A program made the position numbers and the translations under genes. Shown here in pieces: positions 12,001-24,568 of a DNA stretch of 64,000 nucleotides. Under the pieces are notes generated by a model, which was given only the letters and a program-made list of their open reading frames with translations, had not been told where the DNA came from and did not search any database. Every line of letters begins with the position of its first letter. Position 1 is the first letter of the stretch. This DNA is from Nymphaea colorata (taxonomy: Eukaryota > Streptophyta > Magnoliopsida > Nymphaeales > Nymphaeaceae). The stretch covers positions 23,826,131-23,890,130 of the forward strand of contig NC_045140.1 in assembly GCF_008831285.2 (NCBI RefSeq), given 5' to 3'.

Positions 12001-13603
12001 GGTGCCTTGGTATCCTTGACTACCTTTTGTCAAGTTCTGATGTGCTATCATTTAGCTGTTTATTCTCTACATGAGCTGGTAGGCTACTTACTACATGCCT
12101 ATTAGCTGATGATGTTGTCCACTGCCGTTATACTGCTAATTTTGAAGGGTTCTTTGTTTTCCACTGAATTTATTTTCTTCACAATCATGTTGCGGTTCCT
12201 TTCTTCCAATAATAAGCTTGTGAATTTAGTTATACTAGTTGCTGCAAATCTTTAACCTTGGTCAATGTCTTTTGTGTGGGATGGTATCTGAAATACATAC
12301 TTCACATGAATTTATTTTGGTTGATCGAGGAAGGTTAATACTCTCTCTCTCTCTCTCTCTCCCTCTCACCCCCTTCCTCCTCCCACACAAACCCACAAAC
12401 CCCCACAGTCCCCACCCCAGCCCCGCTCCCCAAAAAAACAAAAATAAGGTGAAAGAAAATTTGTTGTTGGAGAATTATTCTAGTGTGGATGCTGGTTTGC
12501 AAGTCCCAGGGTTGTGGCCGATGATTTGAACATGTGTTTCAGGTTGTGCAAGAATTTGTCTTGGGCAAGTACAATGAAGAGGCAACTGCTGCTTTCAACA
12601 GAAACAACTCAGATGCATCCATCTTAAAAGATCCTCGTTCAAAAGATGCTGCTCACAGGTATAACGAATGCTCATTGCGCATGAATGTGCATAATCTTCA
12701 AAAATAGTTACATAAATGAAGGAGGAGTTGGACTTTTTCCGTGGTTCCATAAAGAAAATTATGTCTGTTGTCCTCTTCCTAGGTATCACGCTCATGTATA
12801 CACGAATGGAACAGAATGCGATCTCACTAATCAGCCTCGAGAGACAGAGGTAAAACGATCAGAGACTCTCTTATGGACAGCTTGCTTGATATGGCCGTTA
12901 CTTGCCTTCTTCCTTACATCTGCTCCGTCTACAGGTACGATTTGTGTGCTCGGAGTCACCCGAAGTAATGATCAGTTCAATTAAAGAAACTTCAACTTGC
13001 AAGTATGCCGTGACTGTTCAAGTCCCATTGCTTTGCAAACATCCGTAAGCCCTCCCTCCACACTGATACATTTCCATTCTTCGTCGTGGGTGTGTAGCGT
13101 GGTTCGCCACCTTGTTTACAAGTTTCAAGGTTGTTGAAATAATATTCTGTTCCTGCTTAAATCTCTTCTGGTGTTCAAATGGGGAATAGCAGATTCAGCA
13201 AATCACATGTTTCCTACCACATCTCCGCCAAATCTATCGTTCAAAGTTCAAACAACTCTAATTGCGTTGCTATCTCTCATTGTTCGTTTGCTTTAAAGAA
13301 CAATTCATATCTCTCATTGTTCGTTTGTCTGAACTAATTGCATCATGTGGATGCTGCTTAAAGAGTATTTACCGAAATGAGCACGTCGGCAAAGCAGAAT
13401 TGAACTTATTTCGTCTTTAACATTTTGGCCATATATTGCTGTACTTTTGCAGGATGTTTCAGCAAGAGAGATCAGTATGGCACACTATCAACTGTAATGA
13501 AATGCCCCAAGACGACCGAGACACAGTCGAACATGCTGAGAACGGTACAATGGATGCATTGCTTGCCTTGGCTACAGAGATTCCTGTACACTCTGAAACT
13601 TGA
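9007..13603 (+). CDS. OS9: Protein OS-9 homologue (MRH-domain ERAD lectin)
   Basis: Plant OS-9 is an ER-lumen lectin that recognises trimmed N-glycans on misfolded proteins and delivers them to the HRD1/SEL1L ubiquitin ligase. Coding exons are 9007-9127, 10197-10276, 10497-10700, 10773-10844, 12543-12658, 12783-12849, 12935-13044 and 13453-13603, all GT-AG, giving 306 residues, near the usual plant length. The ATG at 9007 opens a signal peptide with a leucine-rich core (LLLLVLLPP). The MRH domain runs from about residue 84 to 258: WW at 139-140, CYHQSLRQ with Gln148, Arg217, Glu238 and Tyr244 fit the four mannose-contacting residues, and the spaced cysteines (86, 132, 145, 210, 225, 242, 254) fit its disulphides. 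The end reads PVHSET; no KDEL-type signal is visible. The intron at 10845-12542 is the longest (1.7 kb). The stop is 44 bp from the stop of the opposing NUB1-like gene. Confidence 0.95.
12341..12366. repeat. (CT)n microsatellite
   Basis: A CT run followed by a C-rich stretch lies in the fourth OS-9 intron. Confidence 0.9.
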
Positions 13604-13647
13604 CAGTTATGATGTGTAATTCAAAAGTACCCTTCCAAGTTTTAGTT

Positions 13648-16600
13648 TCAAGCTTTTTTGCAAGAGCTGCCATCTCGTTCAATCGAATCAAGCAGTGCCA
13701 TGTACTCGCTTATGGCTTCTCCTTCTTGTATGACTTCAACATCAAGTTCAGACAATGGATCTGCACTGACCCCTAGCGTAATCTCATTTTCCACCTCCGC
13801 ATCTGCAACCATGTCCTGTGTCTGTCCATCAGCAGAAGGTGTGTCGCTCTCACTTCTCCTTGAAGAGCTAGCACCAGCTCTTGCAGTTGTAGGAGTTTGG
13901 GGATCGTCGCTTCTCTCATTGATGAGGATAGCCAATGCGTCATCCTTCGAGCCAGTTTGATTCAAGGCTGCAACAACTGCAACAGAAACACGTAGGCTCT
14001 CTCACGTTCTTACGCGAATGAAAAAACCACGGACCGTCGAAGATGTTTGTGCGTGTGTTCACCATTACGCACCTTGTGATCTTCGGAAGCCCATTGAAAC
14101 AAGTTCTTCTACCGTCCTGTCCCTTGTCACAATAGAGAGCTGCAATTGAGCAACAAACAGATGCGTTTGTCTCAGCCTCGAGCTCCTTTCCCCAGCACAA
14201 CTATTCTAGGCAAGCAAAAGCCTCACCTGGATATCGCAATGTATATCAGGATTCGTAACGTCATCTAAAGCCCGCTGAACGTCGTTCTCAGTCCTCCTAA
14301 GTGCTTCAGCTGCAATTCTTTTCTCTATCCTGTTACCACCAAGTGATTAATTGGCATCTTTTTGTTAACATGCATTTCCATAAATAACAAAAAGTGGGCA
14401 TGGTAAAAAAGATGAATGCTGCCAATCCACGTCTGCGCTTGTATTTAGGTTAGAGGAAGACACCACGTATAAGATGGAAGACTTTGTGACACTGCTGACT
14501 CTACAATTGTATAATGTGCTTAGCTAGAAGCTGCGTGTGAGAGAGATAGAGAGAGAATTCAAATTGAATGAATGAAAATGATATGATAATGGATCAAGCG
14601 GTACTGAAAATCAGGTTTTGACAGCTATCAGTTATCGATTGGGAACCACATTTATTAGTTGAATGTTTCCTTGGCCTATTACTCATACCACGTCTCGCCT
14701 TGATTTAGTAGATGCAACTTTGAGATCAAGAATAATTACAGTGTACTCTCGTAAAATTTTTCTTGAGTTTAGGAGCCCACCACTCTTCCCCTAATTCCTA
14801 GAATGGGCCTCACGTTTCTGATTTTCTCGACACACGCCACTTGTTCCCTGACATCCGCCAAAAAAGAATCCACTATTGTCTTGATAGTTCATACTTAAAG
14901 CTAGGTCAAAAGGTCACTGAAAAAACAACAAAATGCCATTTATTACATTAATAAAACACGTTCCAAACTCCAGTTACCATAAGGGAAGTTCAAATTTAAG
15001 CTGCCAGATTTAAACACGAGTTTTCTCCTTGAAAGTTGTCAGCAGCCAGTGACAACATAAAGAAAATCCCAAATCTGAGGACACCCCTTTTAGTACCAAG
15101 GTGAAAAGATTGGGCCGCATGTGGAATTTTTAAAAGCACTCACTTCATTTTAGTTTGGTCGTCCGCAATCCACATCCGCGAAGTATTCAGGAGAGAAAAG
15201 GAGCTGGTTTGCACTTTTTTTAGTCTAACCTATTTCCCTTTTCTATTAATGACACAAGCTTGTCTCAAACCAAATAGATGAGATCATCAAAATTTGGCAT
15301 CTGCACTACAACTCCGGTGAGATAGTAGAAAAACAAGGTTATGGTAGAAACTGAATCGTCTTGAATAAGAAAAAGTACCCTTATGATGGAAAACACATCT
15401 GAAGACCATCTAGACTTTAGAAAGACGAAGTTTGATAGTTCTTTATGCCAAAGCAAAAGTCACTTCTTTAGAAACTTAACTGATCCTTTGGAGCCAAAGG
15501 AACCATAGAAAAGTTTTGCCCGAAACTGATCTATGAGAAATAGTCCAAGTTAGTCCCCGACAGATCAAGCGCACCTGGCCAGTGGGAATCATCTTAAGGT
15601 TCTTGAGCTCAACAAAGCCAAGATCGATCCCCACTGCCCAGCTGCACCCTGTGGTTTCTCTAGTTAGTTCCCAAAAAAAAAAAGTGCTAGTGAACTCAGT
15701 TTGGATTTACATTCAAAGAAGGTTTATCATCACCAAAAGATGGTTCTACCGTTCTAACTCCAGAATGTTTCAATTTCTATTCATAGAGAACATGTGCATT
15801 ATCAAAATGGTGTTCGGATGCCAACCTGTTCCTTTTTTGTCATTTTGGTGAATGAAAAAACACATTGCCGTGTTAAAGCAGCAAATTCAACAAGCTGCTT
15901 ACCCAAGAGAGGTGAGGACAGCCAAACACTCCATATTGACTAGTTTCCCATTGGGAGTCAACCCATAGCTTTTCTGCTCCCTGGAAAAGTGATGACATTA
16001 GAACCATGCAGACAAGGGAGAAAGAAAAGAGAGAAAAGGACAAGCGAGTGCAAGCATTGCCTTGTTTCTTGACCCCGCTGCCTATCTGCTTCCATTCTAC
16101 GGGCTTTCTTTGTCCTTTCTTCTATTAAAAAGTTGGCTGCACTTTCAATATCTTGGCTACAGATTATTAAAGCTCTTTTGGCTGCTCGCCCTTTGTAGCC
16201 CAGGTTCATGAGTTTTGTTAATCCCTCATCAGACACTTGAAACTGACAACATGCTACACATAAGAAAATACAACTGGAGAAAAAAAACTAAAGAGTAAAG
16301 ACAACATATCTGTGAAACGGGAATGCAGCATAATTCCACCAGATCAACTCCACAAAAATGTGCATACTCAACAATAGAAAATCAAAAATTCAATTTTCCG
16401 ACCATAAGCAAAAATAACTTTCATGAATAAAGGGGCAAGCTCCATCAAAGATAATTTTAGGGTTGCAGTACAGTTGAGAGGGTGCATTATTCAGAAAATC
16501 TAATGATCACAGATTGAAGCACATTGTTTGGTAATTTCTAGATGCATAACAGCAGTTACATTATTTCCTTGAAAGGTAATATTACTTTCTAAAATTTCTA

Positions 16601-19600
16601 CTTACACGAACATGTTATGCTTGTCACTACGGTCTCTAAACAACACACTAAGCCATCGTATCCAAAAGAGAGCTTATATATCTGAAAACCTCCACTCTTG
16701 GTAGAAGGTACTTCACAATTCACAGACATCGTGCAGTTCTAAATTAGGTTGAACATATATTTTCAAATAAGCATCAAAGGCCAACAACAAGATACCAGAG
16801 TGAAGCACACCTGTAGATATTTTGCCTGGGCTGAGGCCAAAGCTTTACGAGATTCTTCAAAACGGCCACAATGATAAGCAACGACACCTTCCAAGAGCTC
16901 TAATTTCAAATATCTGTTCACATGTTTCAAAGAATCATTTCTTTAGAGATGAATTCCAGTTTTAACGATAAAGGAAACAGTCATTTGCAGGTAAATAAAA
17001 TGCCAATGACAAATCACACAAAGGGAATCACCCATCTTGAACTTAACAATGAAGTAAAAGTCATTTAAAATTTCTATTGGTGCATTTGTATGAGTGGTTG
17101 TTACACACACACACACATGCACACATGTTCAATTTAACCAAAGTAACTGCAAATAATGAGTATATTTTTGAATGGAGAGAAACACACGTGATGCGTTGTA
17201 GATGTTGATCTTCAAGGGGAAGATTAGAATGGTCAGTATTCTTGGCATAAGAGCGATCAATTGACTTCCTGGCTTTGTCCAGTCGAACCCCCGCCACTGA
17301 GAGACATGAGATGTCCCGAAGCATAAAATAACACCACACTATGTCTATTTGAAGTATTGACACATTATCCATCATCTGAAGATGAACAAGCACGGACCAC
17401 CAAGTTAGGAAAGCAAAGAGGGGTAAGATTGACAATCAGAAAATATGGCGAGGAGCTCACCTCAACAATTTTAGGATCACAAACAGAAAAAGCCTCCTGT
17501 GAAGCACACAATATTAATGAAGATGGAATTTAGTGTCAATATATTTTACGGTAACTGTTATTCTGCAGTGAACCAGTATTGATGCATTCATTTGGTTTTG
17601 GAGAAAGAAAGCTTGCCTCTCCTATTGCAAGTACATCAAGAGCTTCCTTATATTTAGCTTGCTTTATCAAATTCTTTCCATTGCTGTGAAGCATCAAACC
17701 CATCATGATGGCCCTGTTCATTAATTGGTATAAACTCTTAAGTTACAATAACAACAACTATAACCAAAGTCCTCAACATAGAAAAGTATTTATACCTCCG
17801 ATCAGAATCAGTGCCCATATCCACTCTCTGACCGCTCAGACTTTCAACCTCAAAAGCAAAGTCCTCCTCAGCTAAGGATGCATTCATGTGCTTCTCAGCC
17901 AATGAGGAGGCAGCTTCCCTGCTAACCTCTTGGTGTTAAAAAGCAAAATAACTGCAAGATAACATTCCAGACAACAACAGCAGAGAAAATCCTACGAGTT
18001 TATAACATAAATAGACTACAGCATCAGGTATCACTGAAAACATCCAAATATGGATTTCTGTTGCAAATCTTAGGCTGTGTTATCTGACAGAGGGGAAGGG
18101 AGAGTTCTGAAATTTAATTATATAACAACAATTCAACTACTACTGAGAAAATCATTATAAAAAATTACATAAACAAGAAAAAGAACTGATCACTAACAAT
18201 TTTTGCTTGATCAGTTCATTGGTTAGATGAACAAACACAACTTTGTCCTCCTACTCAGAAAATCATAACCAGTATGAGGCAGAGATACAAAAGGCAACAA
18301 CAAAGAGATATTGTTTGTGAGATATAATTTGACAAAATAGATAATGTAGACAAAGTATATGATAGCAAATCAGCCCAAACAAAGAACACCCCAATGAGAA
18401 GCCACAATTACCATGACCAATTATACTCTATTCTCAAATCTAAGAATGAATCCATAAATACTACAATTAGATCATCATCCAGATAATACTAATTTATGAA
18501 CAAAATAGAACAAAAAAAAAAAGAAAAGAACGACTACAGCAATATCATGGCAAAAACTTGCAATAAGCTAGGCAGCTATGAGGTTATCTCTTAGTGAATG
18601 CATAGTAGCAGGGGAGACTGAAGAAAAAGGAAAGTTTCAACAACTTGGTCAGAAATGCTAGAAATTGATTACTGTGCACCTATAGGAGGAAGAAAGAAAC
18701 TTCCTAAACTAACTCTACACACAACTCTTCTAGATGAAGAATAAGATAAGGAGCCTTTATGGGTGTTGCCAGCAAACTCTTCTTGCATGTAAGGGAGCAC
18801 AAATATTTTGTATTTGCAATATATTGGAAATGAAGGCAAAGAAAGACCGAACAGTTATGAGCTAATCTAACTAAATGCATAAATAAAAGGAGAGTAAAGA
18901 ATTGGAATTTGGTGGACAAACAAAAGTGGGGTGTTGATGTTAAAGAGCAGAGTGAAAATGGAAATTGCTGTCAAACTTAGTTGTCAAGATCATGACTAGT
19001 CTAACTAGTAGGTTAAGTCGGTCATTGACTGACCTGCCCCTCAAACCAGCAACTAGTTGATCACACTAGTCAATTAACCATCTTAGTCATTGCTCAGCCA
19101 ACTAATACTTGACTTGTAAATCTATGTAGTGATTCTTTATATAGATGTAGGTGTTTCTGTATTTACTTCCATACAAATATACATATTTATTTATTTATAG
19201 GTAATCTACTTGGACTGAATTGTGCCAATTAGTCCCAGTTAGTCTTTTTAGGGTTACCAATAACTTGTGTCCACCTTCTGCTTACGACAATTCAGGTCTC
19301 AAACATTTCATCACCCTTCAAAGAGAAAGAAGTAACTGAGAATAAGAGTTGGAAAAGTCAAACAAAAGAATGTCAATGGATTGCAAGTATACAGATTGGA
19401 ACTTTTTAACAGTCCAGGCATTAACTGTACTCTCTCTCTCTCTGCAATTGCATGGCATTGATGACTTAGATATTCTGTGATGTACACACACCACATGTGC
19501 ACGTTGAGGTCCCACTATGTCCTGAACTTCAAGCTTCAGAGATCATATCTTGACATAGGCGAAGTCGCTTGAATATCCTATGCTTGTATATATGTAGAAA

Positions 19601-21716
19601 CTGTTGAATCCATATAGCACTATAACAGAATTACACACCTCCTTATTGACTGTAGCTCCTTGATTTTGGGACTGCCATTACAAGAAGTCAGTTTTCACTG
19701 TATGGTACCTCATAGAACTAGACCAACAAGACTTATTTAACCAGAAGGAATGGCTAGAAGGAAAGCAAGATAATTAGGAGGCGGGTGTAATAAATATGTT
19801 TATTCATTTACGATATCCTTAATGATATCGAAATGAGAAGAAAATGATTGTCATTTTGCCCTTATTCAATGACTTTAAAAAGGTGGATAGAGGTTATTCC
19901 AGTGTTTTTTGAGATAAGGCAGGAGAATGTGTCAAGATCCATTAGTGCAACCTATGTATATGGTATATACTTCAGAATTAATAAACTTCAAACCAAGGAG
20001 AAGAACATGTTTTTTCTCACAAACCATATTTCTCCAAATCCCTCGATTATAGTCCACCAGGGCCAATGACGACCCATGATGCTCAATGCATGAGCCAAAG
20101 CATGATTTTAGGGGTTCTGCGTGCTCAAGGCTATCAATCCAAGATCACCGAGGTAGACAAAAGCATCAGCGATGATCATGAAAAAGGCAATGAAGACGTT
20201 AGAGTCAAAAAATGGAATTGAAGAGGTTCCCAAATATGAAGGAACTCAAAATGACAATAAATGTAATTGAGGCATCAACGCCTCATACATTTTTGGGAGA
20301 GTCTAAAAGCCTTTATATATAATGGAACCTCACATGCACTGGGTGTGCATGCAAAAGTATACAGAAAGTAGGATTTTAAACCGAACCTCTATAAAAATAT
20401 TTCTCCCTATTTTGGTTATTTCCTTTCTCTGTCACTACCAATATATGCATCAGAAAAAGAATCTTAACTTTATATATTACAACTGTTTAGATAGAACTTT
20501 CACCATTGTGTCACAAATGGATCACCAGTGATATTTGTACTGAATCCTCTGAAACAGAAGTTTTAGTTCAGCTTTCCATCTTTTGCAAGCATACATTTGG
20601 CCAAATAAACCATTTCTTTGGACGCAAACTCAATGAGCAGTGAGGTAAACTCTTGTCACCAGATAGAAGAACCGACTGAGTTACAACATAGCTAATTATT
20701 GGTAAATAATTTGACAACGAGTTTTGTAAATATATGCATAGTTTAGGTGTCAAATAGAAACACAATCACCTACGAAGTAAAGTAAAGAGTAACTAGCAGT
20801 GAATCTTCACACATTCATCAGCACCATGCTCATTTTGTTCATCTCAGTTTTTTGCCACCTCGCCAATTCTAAAAATGACGGCTAATCTCCACGGAAAGGA
20901 GAACATACTCCAATTCTATGTGACTTTGTCCTTGCACAAATGTTGACTGTAAGGTTTTCTTGCATTGGATTAATTTTTGCGAGAATAAGTTATGAAGGAG
21001 GACAACATAAAAATCGGTTGCATGGTAGGATCAACTAGCTCTGTCCACTCAGAAGTCACACCACTATTGTCACCTTGGACACACTTCTCGTACAACGAAT
21101 GCTCATAGGAACGAAACGAATCCGTCGTCAGCAAATACTTCTCGACATATGAATCAACCTCGATGATCCGGAGACCAGTCTATAGAAAGAAGTCAACTCT
21201 CTAAACCCTCTGGTATCGATATCCACAAGCAAAATTACGAGAGAAAAATAGAACTACCCATAGGAGCTAACGAAGCGTCAAATTCAGTACCACCCAGAAT
21301 AAAGGAGAAGAAGAAAAAGAACAATAACAAGAACAAGAAGAAAGCTGCCTGATCCTAGCGAGACGTCGTGTACGCTCCTCCTCAGCCAACTTCGCGTCCT
21401 TGAAAGCCTTCACTTCCTCCAGTTTAACCCTTGTGACCAATATCTTCGCGTTGTTCTTGATACCCAACTCGACGAGCGTCTTGCCTTCTTGCTCGTCGGT
21501 AAGAACCTTACCACCACATATCATCTTGATAGTATCCGGCCGGCAATTGGACCGCCGGGCGATCTCTTGCTTGAGAGTGGACAGTGTCCAAGCTTGCAAG
21601 TCCACATCCAACGCCCCTGCCCAAAACCCGGCAATCTTCAGCTTAGATGGCAAAGAGGTCGTCATTTCAGTACTACAAGAAGCGGCCTCGTCGCCGCCAC
21701 CACCACCAGCTTCCAT
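13648..21716 (-). CDS. NUB1: NEDD8 ultimate buster 1 (NUB1)-like UBL/UBA protein
   Basis: NUB1 proteins bind NEDD8 and ubiquitin and steer conjugates to the proteasome. Coding exons (minus strand) are 21349-21716, 17796-17918, 17617-17713, 17461-17496, 17188-17375, 16811-16913, 16061-16242, 15903-15980, 14227-14329, 14073-14139 and 13648-13976, giving 557 residues, close to the Arabidopsis homologue as I recall it. A ubiquitin-like domain (about 25-97, with KMICGGKVL) is followed by a helical region (about 150-305, with ILQIDIVWCYFMLRDIS) and three UBA-type domains (about 308-347, 382-418 and 434-468, with SMGF), then a Ser/Glu-rich tail. The start is MEAGGGGGDE at 21716; an in-frame ATG at 21767 would add 17 hydrophobic residues and is less likely. 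Three introns need a GC donor: after 21349 (AG/GCAGCT), 17617 (GAG/GCAAGC) and 16061 (AAG/GCAATG). Intron 1 is 3.4 kb. One exon is only 36 bp. Confidence 0.94.
17461..17496 (-). other. 36-bp microexon of the NUB1-like gene
   Basis: It encodes EAFSVCDPKIVE between cttcacag and gtgagc, in phase 0 on both sides. It restores the family-conserved path from the GE end of the preceding exon to MMDNVSILQID in the next one. Skipping it would keep the frame. Confidence 0.85.
17919..21348 (-). other. Large first intron of the NUB1-like gene
   Basis: The 3.4-kb intron is AT-rich and shows no convincing exon of another gene on either strand. At about 18980-19130 there is a patch rich in actagt / agttgg / gactgac words in both orientations that looks like an old transposon fragment. 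The rest holds nothing I can name. The donor at 21348 is GC. Confidence 0.6.
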
Positions 21717-22462
21717 GGAATGCCGGAACGTGACAAAGAAAAGAGGGAAAAGAAAATGAATTGCCAACTACGATCGGGGGATTAGAAAGAGGGGGAAGAG
21801 ACCCAAGAACGGAATTCACATGCACCCTCTTGGAGAGAAGGAAACGATCAGCGCGAGGGAAGAAAGGGAGGGGGGTTTCTTGGCGACCAAGTATTCCTCG
21901 TTTCTCCACCAAAGTCCGCAAGTTAGACGGCCAGGACTTATGGACTGGCAACTATAACGGCAAGATCGTCATCCTTTGGCATTTGGATGCAGTTTGCAGG
22001 ATTGCCCTCAGGATGCGCCCCCCTCTCACAAAATTTTTGTGATTAATCAATAATCATAACTTGTTTGTTAAATTAATCATTAAATCAGTTAAATATTACC
22101 ATTAGTAAACAAAAAATAGATTTTAAAATGAATTTAGGCTTCTTGTTTAACTTTTTAGCATTAACAAGATAAACACCTAACTTACATATTGTTTTAAAAA
22201 CTATTGATACAATTATTCATGTTTTTTTATATTATTGGTACTAGATAAGAGACTCATACAAACAAATGGACCTAAAAACACATTTATAGTAAAGTTATTT
22301 TATTTTCATCACATAAACCCAGCTTATAGTTATTCATGAAGCTTTTTTTATAACAATATAAAAAATATTATATATACTAATTTGAACGTTACTGAGTTTT
22401 ATCACAATCTACAAGTTGCTTTTAGCTTAAGAAAGTTGCCTGAACAAAGGCTGAAGCCCTCC

Positions 22463-22546
22463 ATTTCCTTCTACTTCAAGGTCTAGAGTGTCTTGGAGAC
22501 CTCAATTTCCTTCTACTTCAAGGTCTAGAGTGTCTTGGAGACCTCA
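22463..22546. repeat. Perfect 42-bp tandem duplication (two copies)
   Basis: A unit beginning atttccttctacttcaagg and ending gagacctca occurs at 22463-22504 and again at 22505-22546 with no difference seen. Confidence 0.95.
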
Positions 22547-24352
22547 ATCAAACCTATCATATACCCATTAACCAGATGTTGCTATTGTCACTGTTTACAG
22601 TCGAGAAAAGTAACATTCACGAGAATTAAACTTACATATTATATTGTTAATGCAACTATTAGACCAAACAACTATACTTTGCCCCTTGAAGCATGTTTTA
22701 GCTTCATTCTATTTCCTGTCACAAAGTAAATAAGAACCGCAAATTTCGGCTGGACAATATTTATAAGTAGATTGCAGACCCCTTTAAATTTGTATAGACC
22801 TCGTTTCAATTGAACTAAAGTTGCAAATCCTAGTTTAGCAAAGCATGAACATTATACAAGAGAAGTCATCACTATCTATAATATACCTATGCAAACCATA
22901 CTTAGTTGGTACAAATTGATATTTTTAAGCTTTTGGACGTTTGAATGAATCTTTTAATGGGCAGTGACTGGGATTTTAACTTACAGCATTCCCTCTTTTT
23001 ACCTTGTACAACTTACGTGGAGGTATTGACATTTCATTTTTTCCATCAGGAAATCATAGGAGTTAGGCAAAGCGAACGGACATCTCTGTCACACCATATG
23101 TGTAGTCCAAACTGCCAAGCAACACGCACAAGTGATGAGGAGATCTCAATTCCACTCTGTCAGCATACCATTTTCCATTTTACTTTTCATTTATTTGGAA
23201 TTATGTATTGAAATCTGCGTCTCAACAAGAGGTCACCATATTATGGGGATAGCAACAGGCTACTGACTTTCAAGTTCTTCTAGTCTTAAAGCACCTAACA
23301 AGGTTGGTGGCCGAACATGGTTTTGAACGTCATGTATTCAACTTACACCTTCGAGGGGTTTAATACAATTAACTCTCATGGTATCAATTCTCTGTGTATT
23401 GTAAAAGGAAGGTACTAATATGCAATTTAAAACATAGCGGGACACCACTTTGATGCTCCGAAAGGAAAAGGCAAGGCTTCGGTCTTTACTTAGGTGGTGG
23501 GATTTCCTCTGGTCACCTGAACTTACACTGACAAAGCAAAGGAGGAAGATAGCCACTCAACAGCTAGCAGCTAAGAGCCGTGTTGACATGGGTAAGCTTC
23601 AGCTTGCTTGGAATTGAAGTGAAATCCAACTCCAAGGGGTGTTGTCCATCAGAAAAATGAAACTAAGAGTGATCAAGAAGCTCCAATAATCAGGTCTTAC
23701 GAAGACGACATATTGAAAAAGTTGGTGCACAAGAGTGGTAGTTGAAACATGATTCGAAGTTTTAACCTGATTGGGAGGAACTCTTGTTGGCACCCTTTTT
23801 TGCTCGTGGCTTATACAAAACAAAAGTTTTATGAAAGATCTGCTGGACATTTGTTGTTGTGGCAAGAACATGCCCACGTTTGAATTTCTTTTGATTAACC
23901 GCCTCAATTACGCAAGGAACTGGCAGTCGAACAAAATGATCAAAACTTATGGAACATGTCATTCCTTTTTTTAGAATGAGCAATAGAAGAAAGCAGTTGA
24001 TCGGAACCGGTTTAAGTAGACGATGCAAATAATACTGATCATCTTCTTTGAATATATAATGAAATGGAAAGCTTTCTAGATTTACTGTCACGGTACAATA
24101 CAGATTGGGATCGTTTTGCTTTCTCTCTCCCCCTCCTTCCCTTTTTCTAAAAATTGTTATTAGCGTTACCCTTTTAAATATGACGCATATAACACAAGAA
24201 AACAAATGTTGCCGTGTTTCGTTTCTATTGGTGCCTGACTTCGTCCCCGAGGAGTACGGGCGGAGGATAGTTCGACGTCCTTTCCCTCTCCGCCCCCCAG
24301 AACTTTTGGTCATCTCCTCCAACCTCCTCTCTACCCGTCGGCGCCTCACATC

Positions 24353-24388
24353 GAGAGAGAGAGAGAGAGAGGGAGGGAGGGAGGCACA
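24353..24388. repeat. (GA)n / (GGGA)n run in AVT6-like 5' leader
   Basis: GA units followed by GGGA units lie about 180 bp upstream of the AVT6-like start codon, probably in the 5' UTR. GA/CT runs are common in plant leaders. Confidence 0.85.
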
Positions 24389-24568
24389 ACACCAGATCTT
24401 TCTGTACCAAGTAACCGACAACCGAAATCCTGTTTCTTCTTGCTCAATCTGTGTTCTTTCTTAGTAGTTCAATTTTGTTGCATCGTTCGTAGATATCAGG
24501 GAGTGCCCCAAGTGATTTCTGGTTTATTTTTAACTTTCCTTCCTCCCGTGGTTTAGGATACGGGGAGT

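Larger units (their letters stand above)
21717..24568. other. Intergenic region between NUB1-like and AVT6-like genes
   Basis: The two genes diverge from this 2.85-kb region. The GC-richer part up to about 22030 is probably the NUB1 5' UTR and promoter, and 24100-24568 the AVT6 leader. Between them the DNA is AT-rich, with a 42-bp tandem duplication at 22463. The open frames here are short and show no family feature I recognise. Confidence 0.6.
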
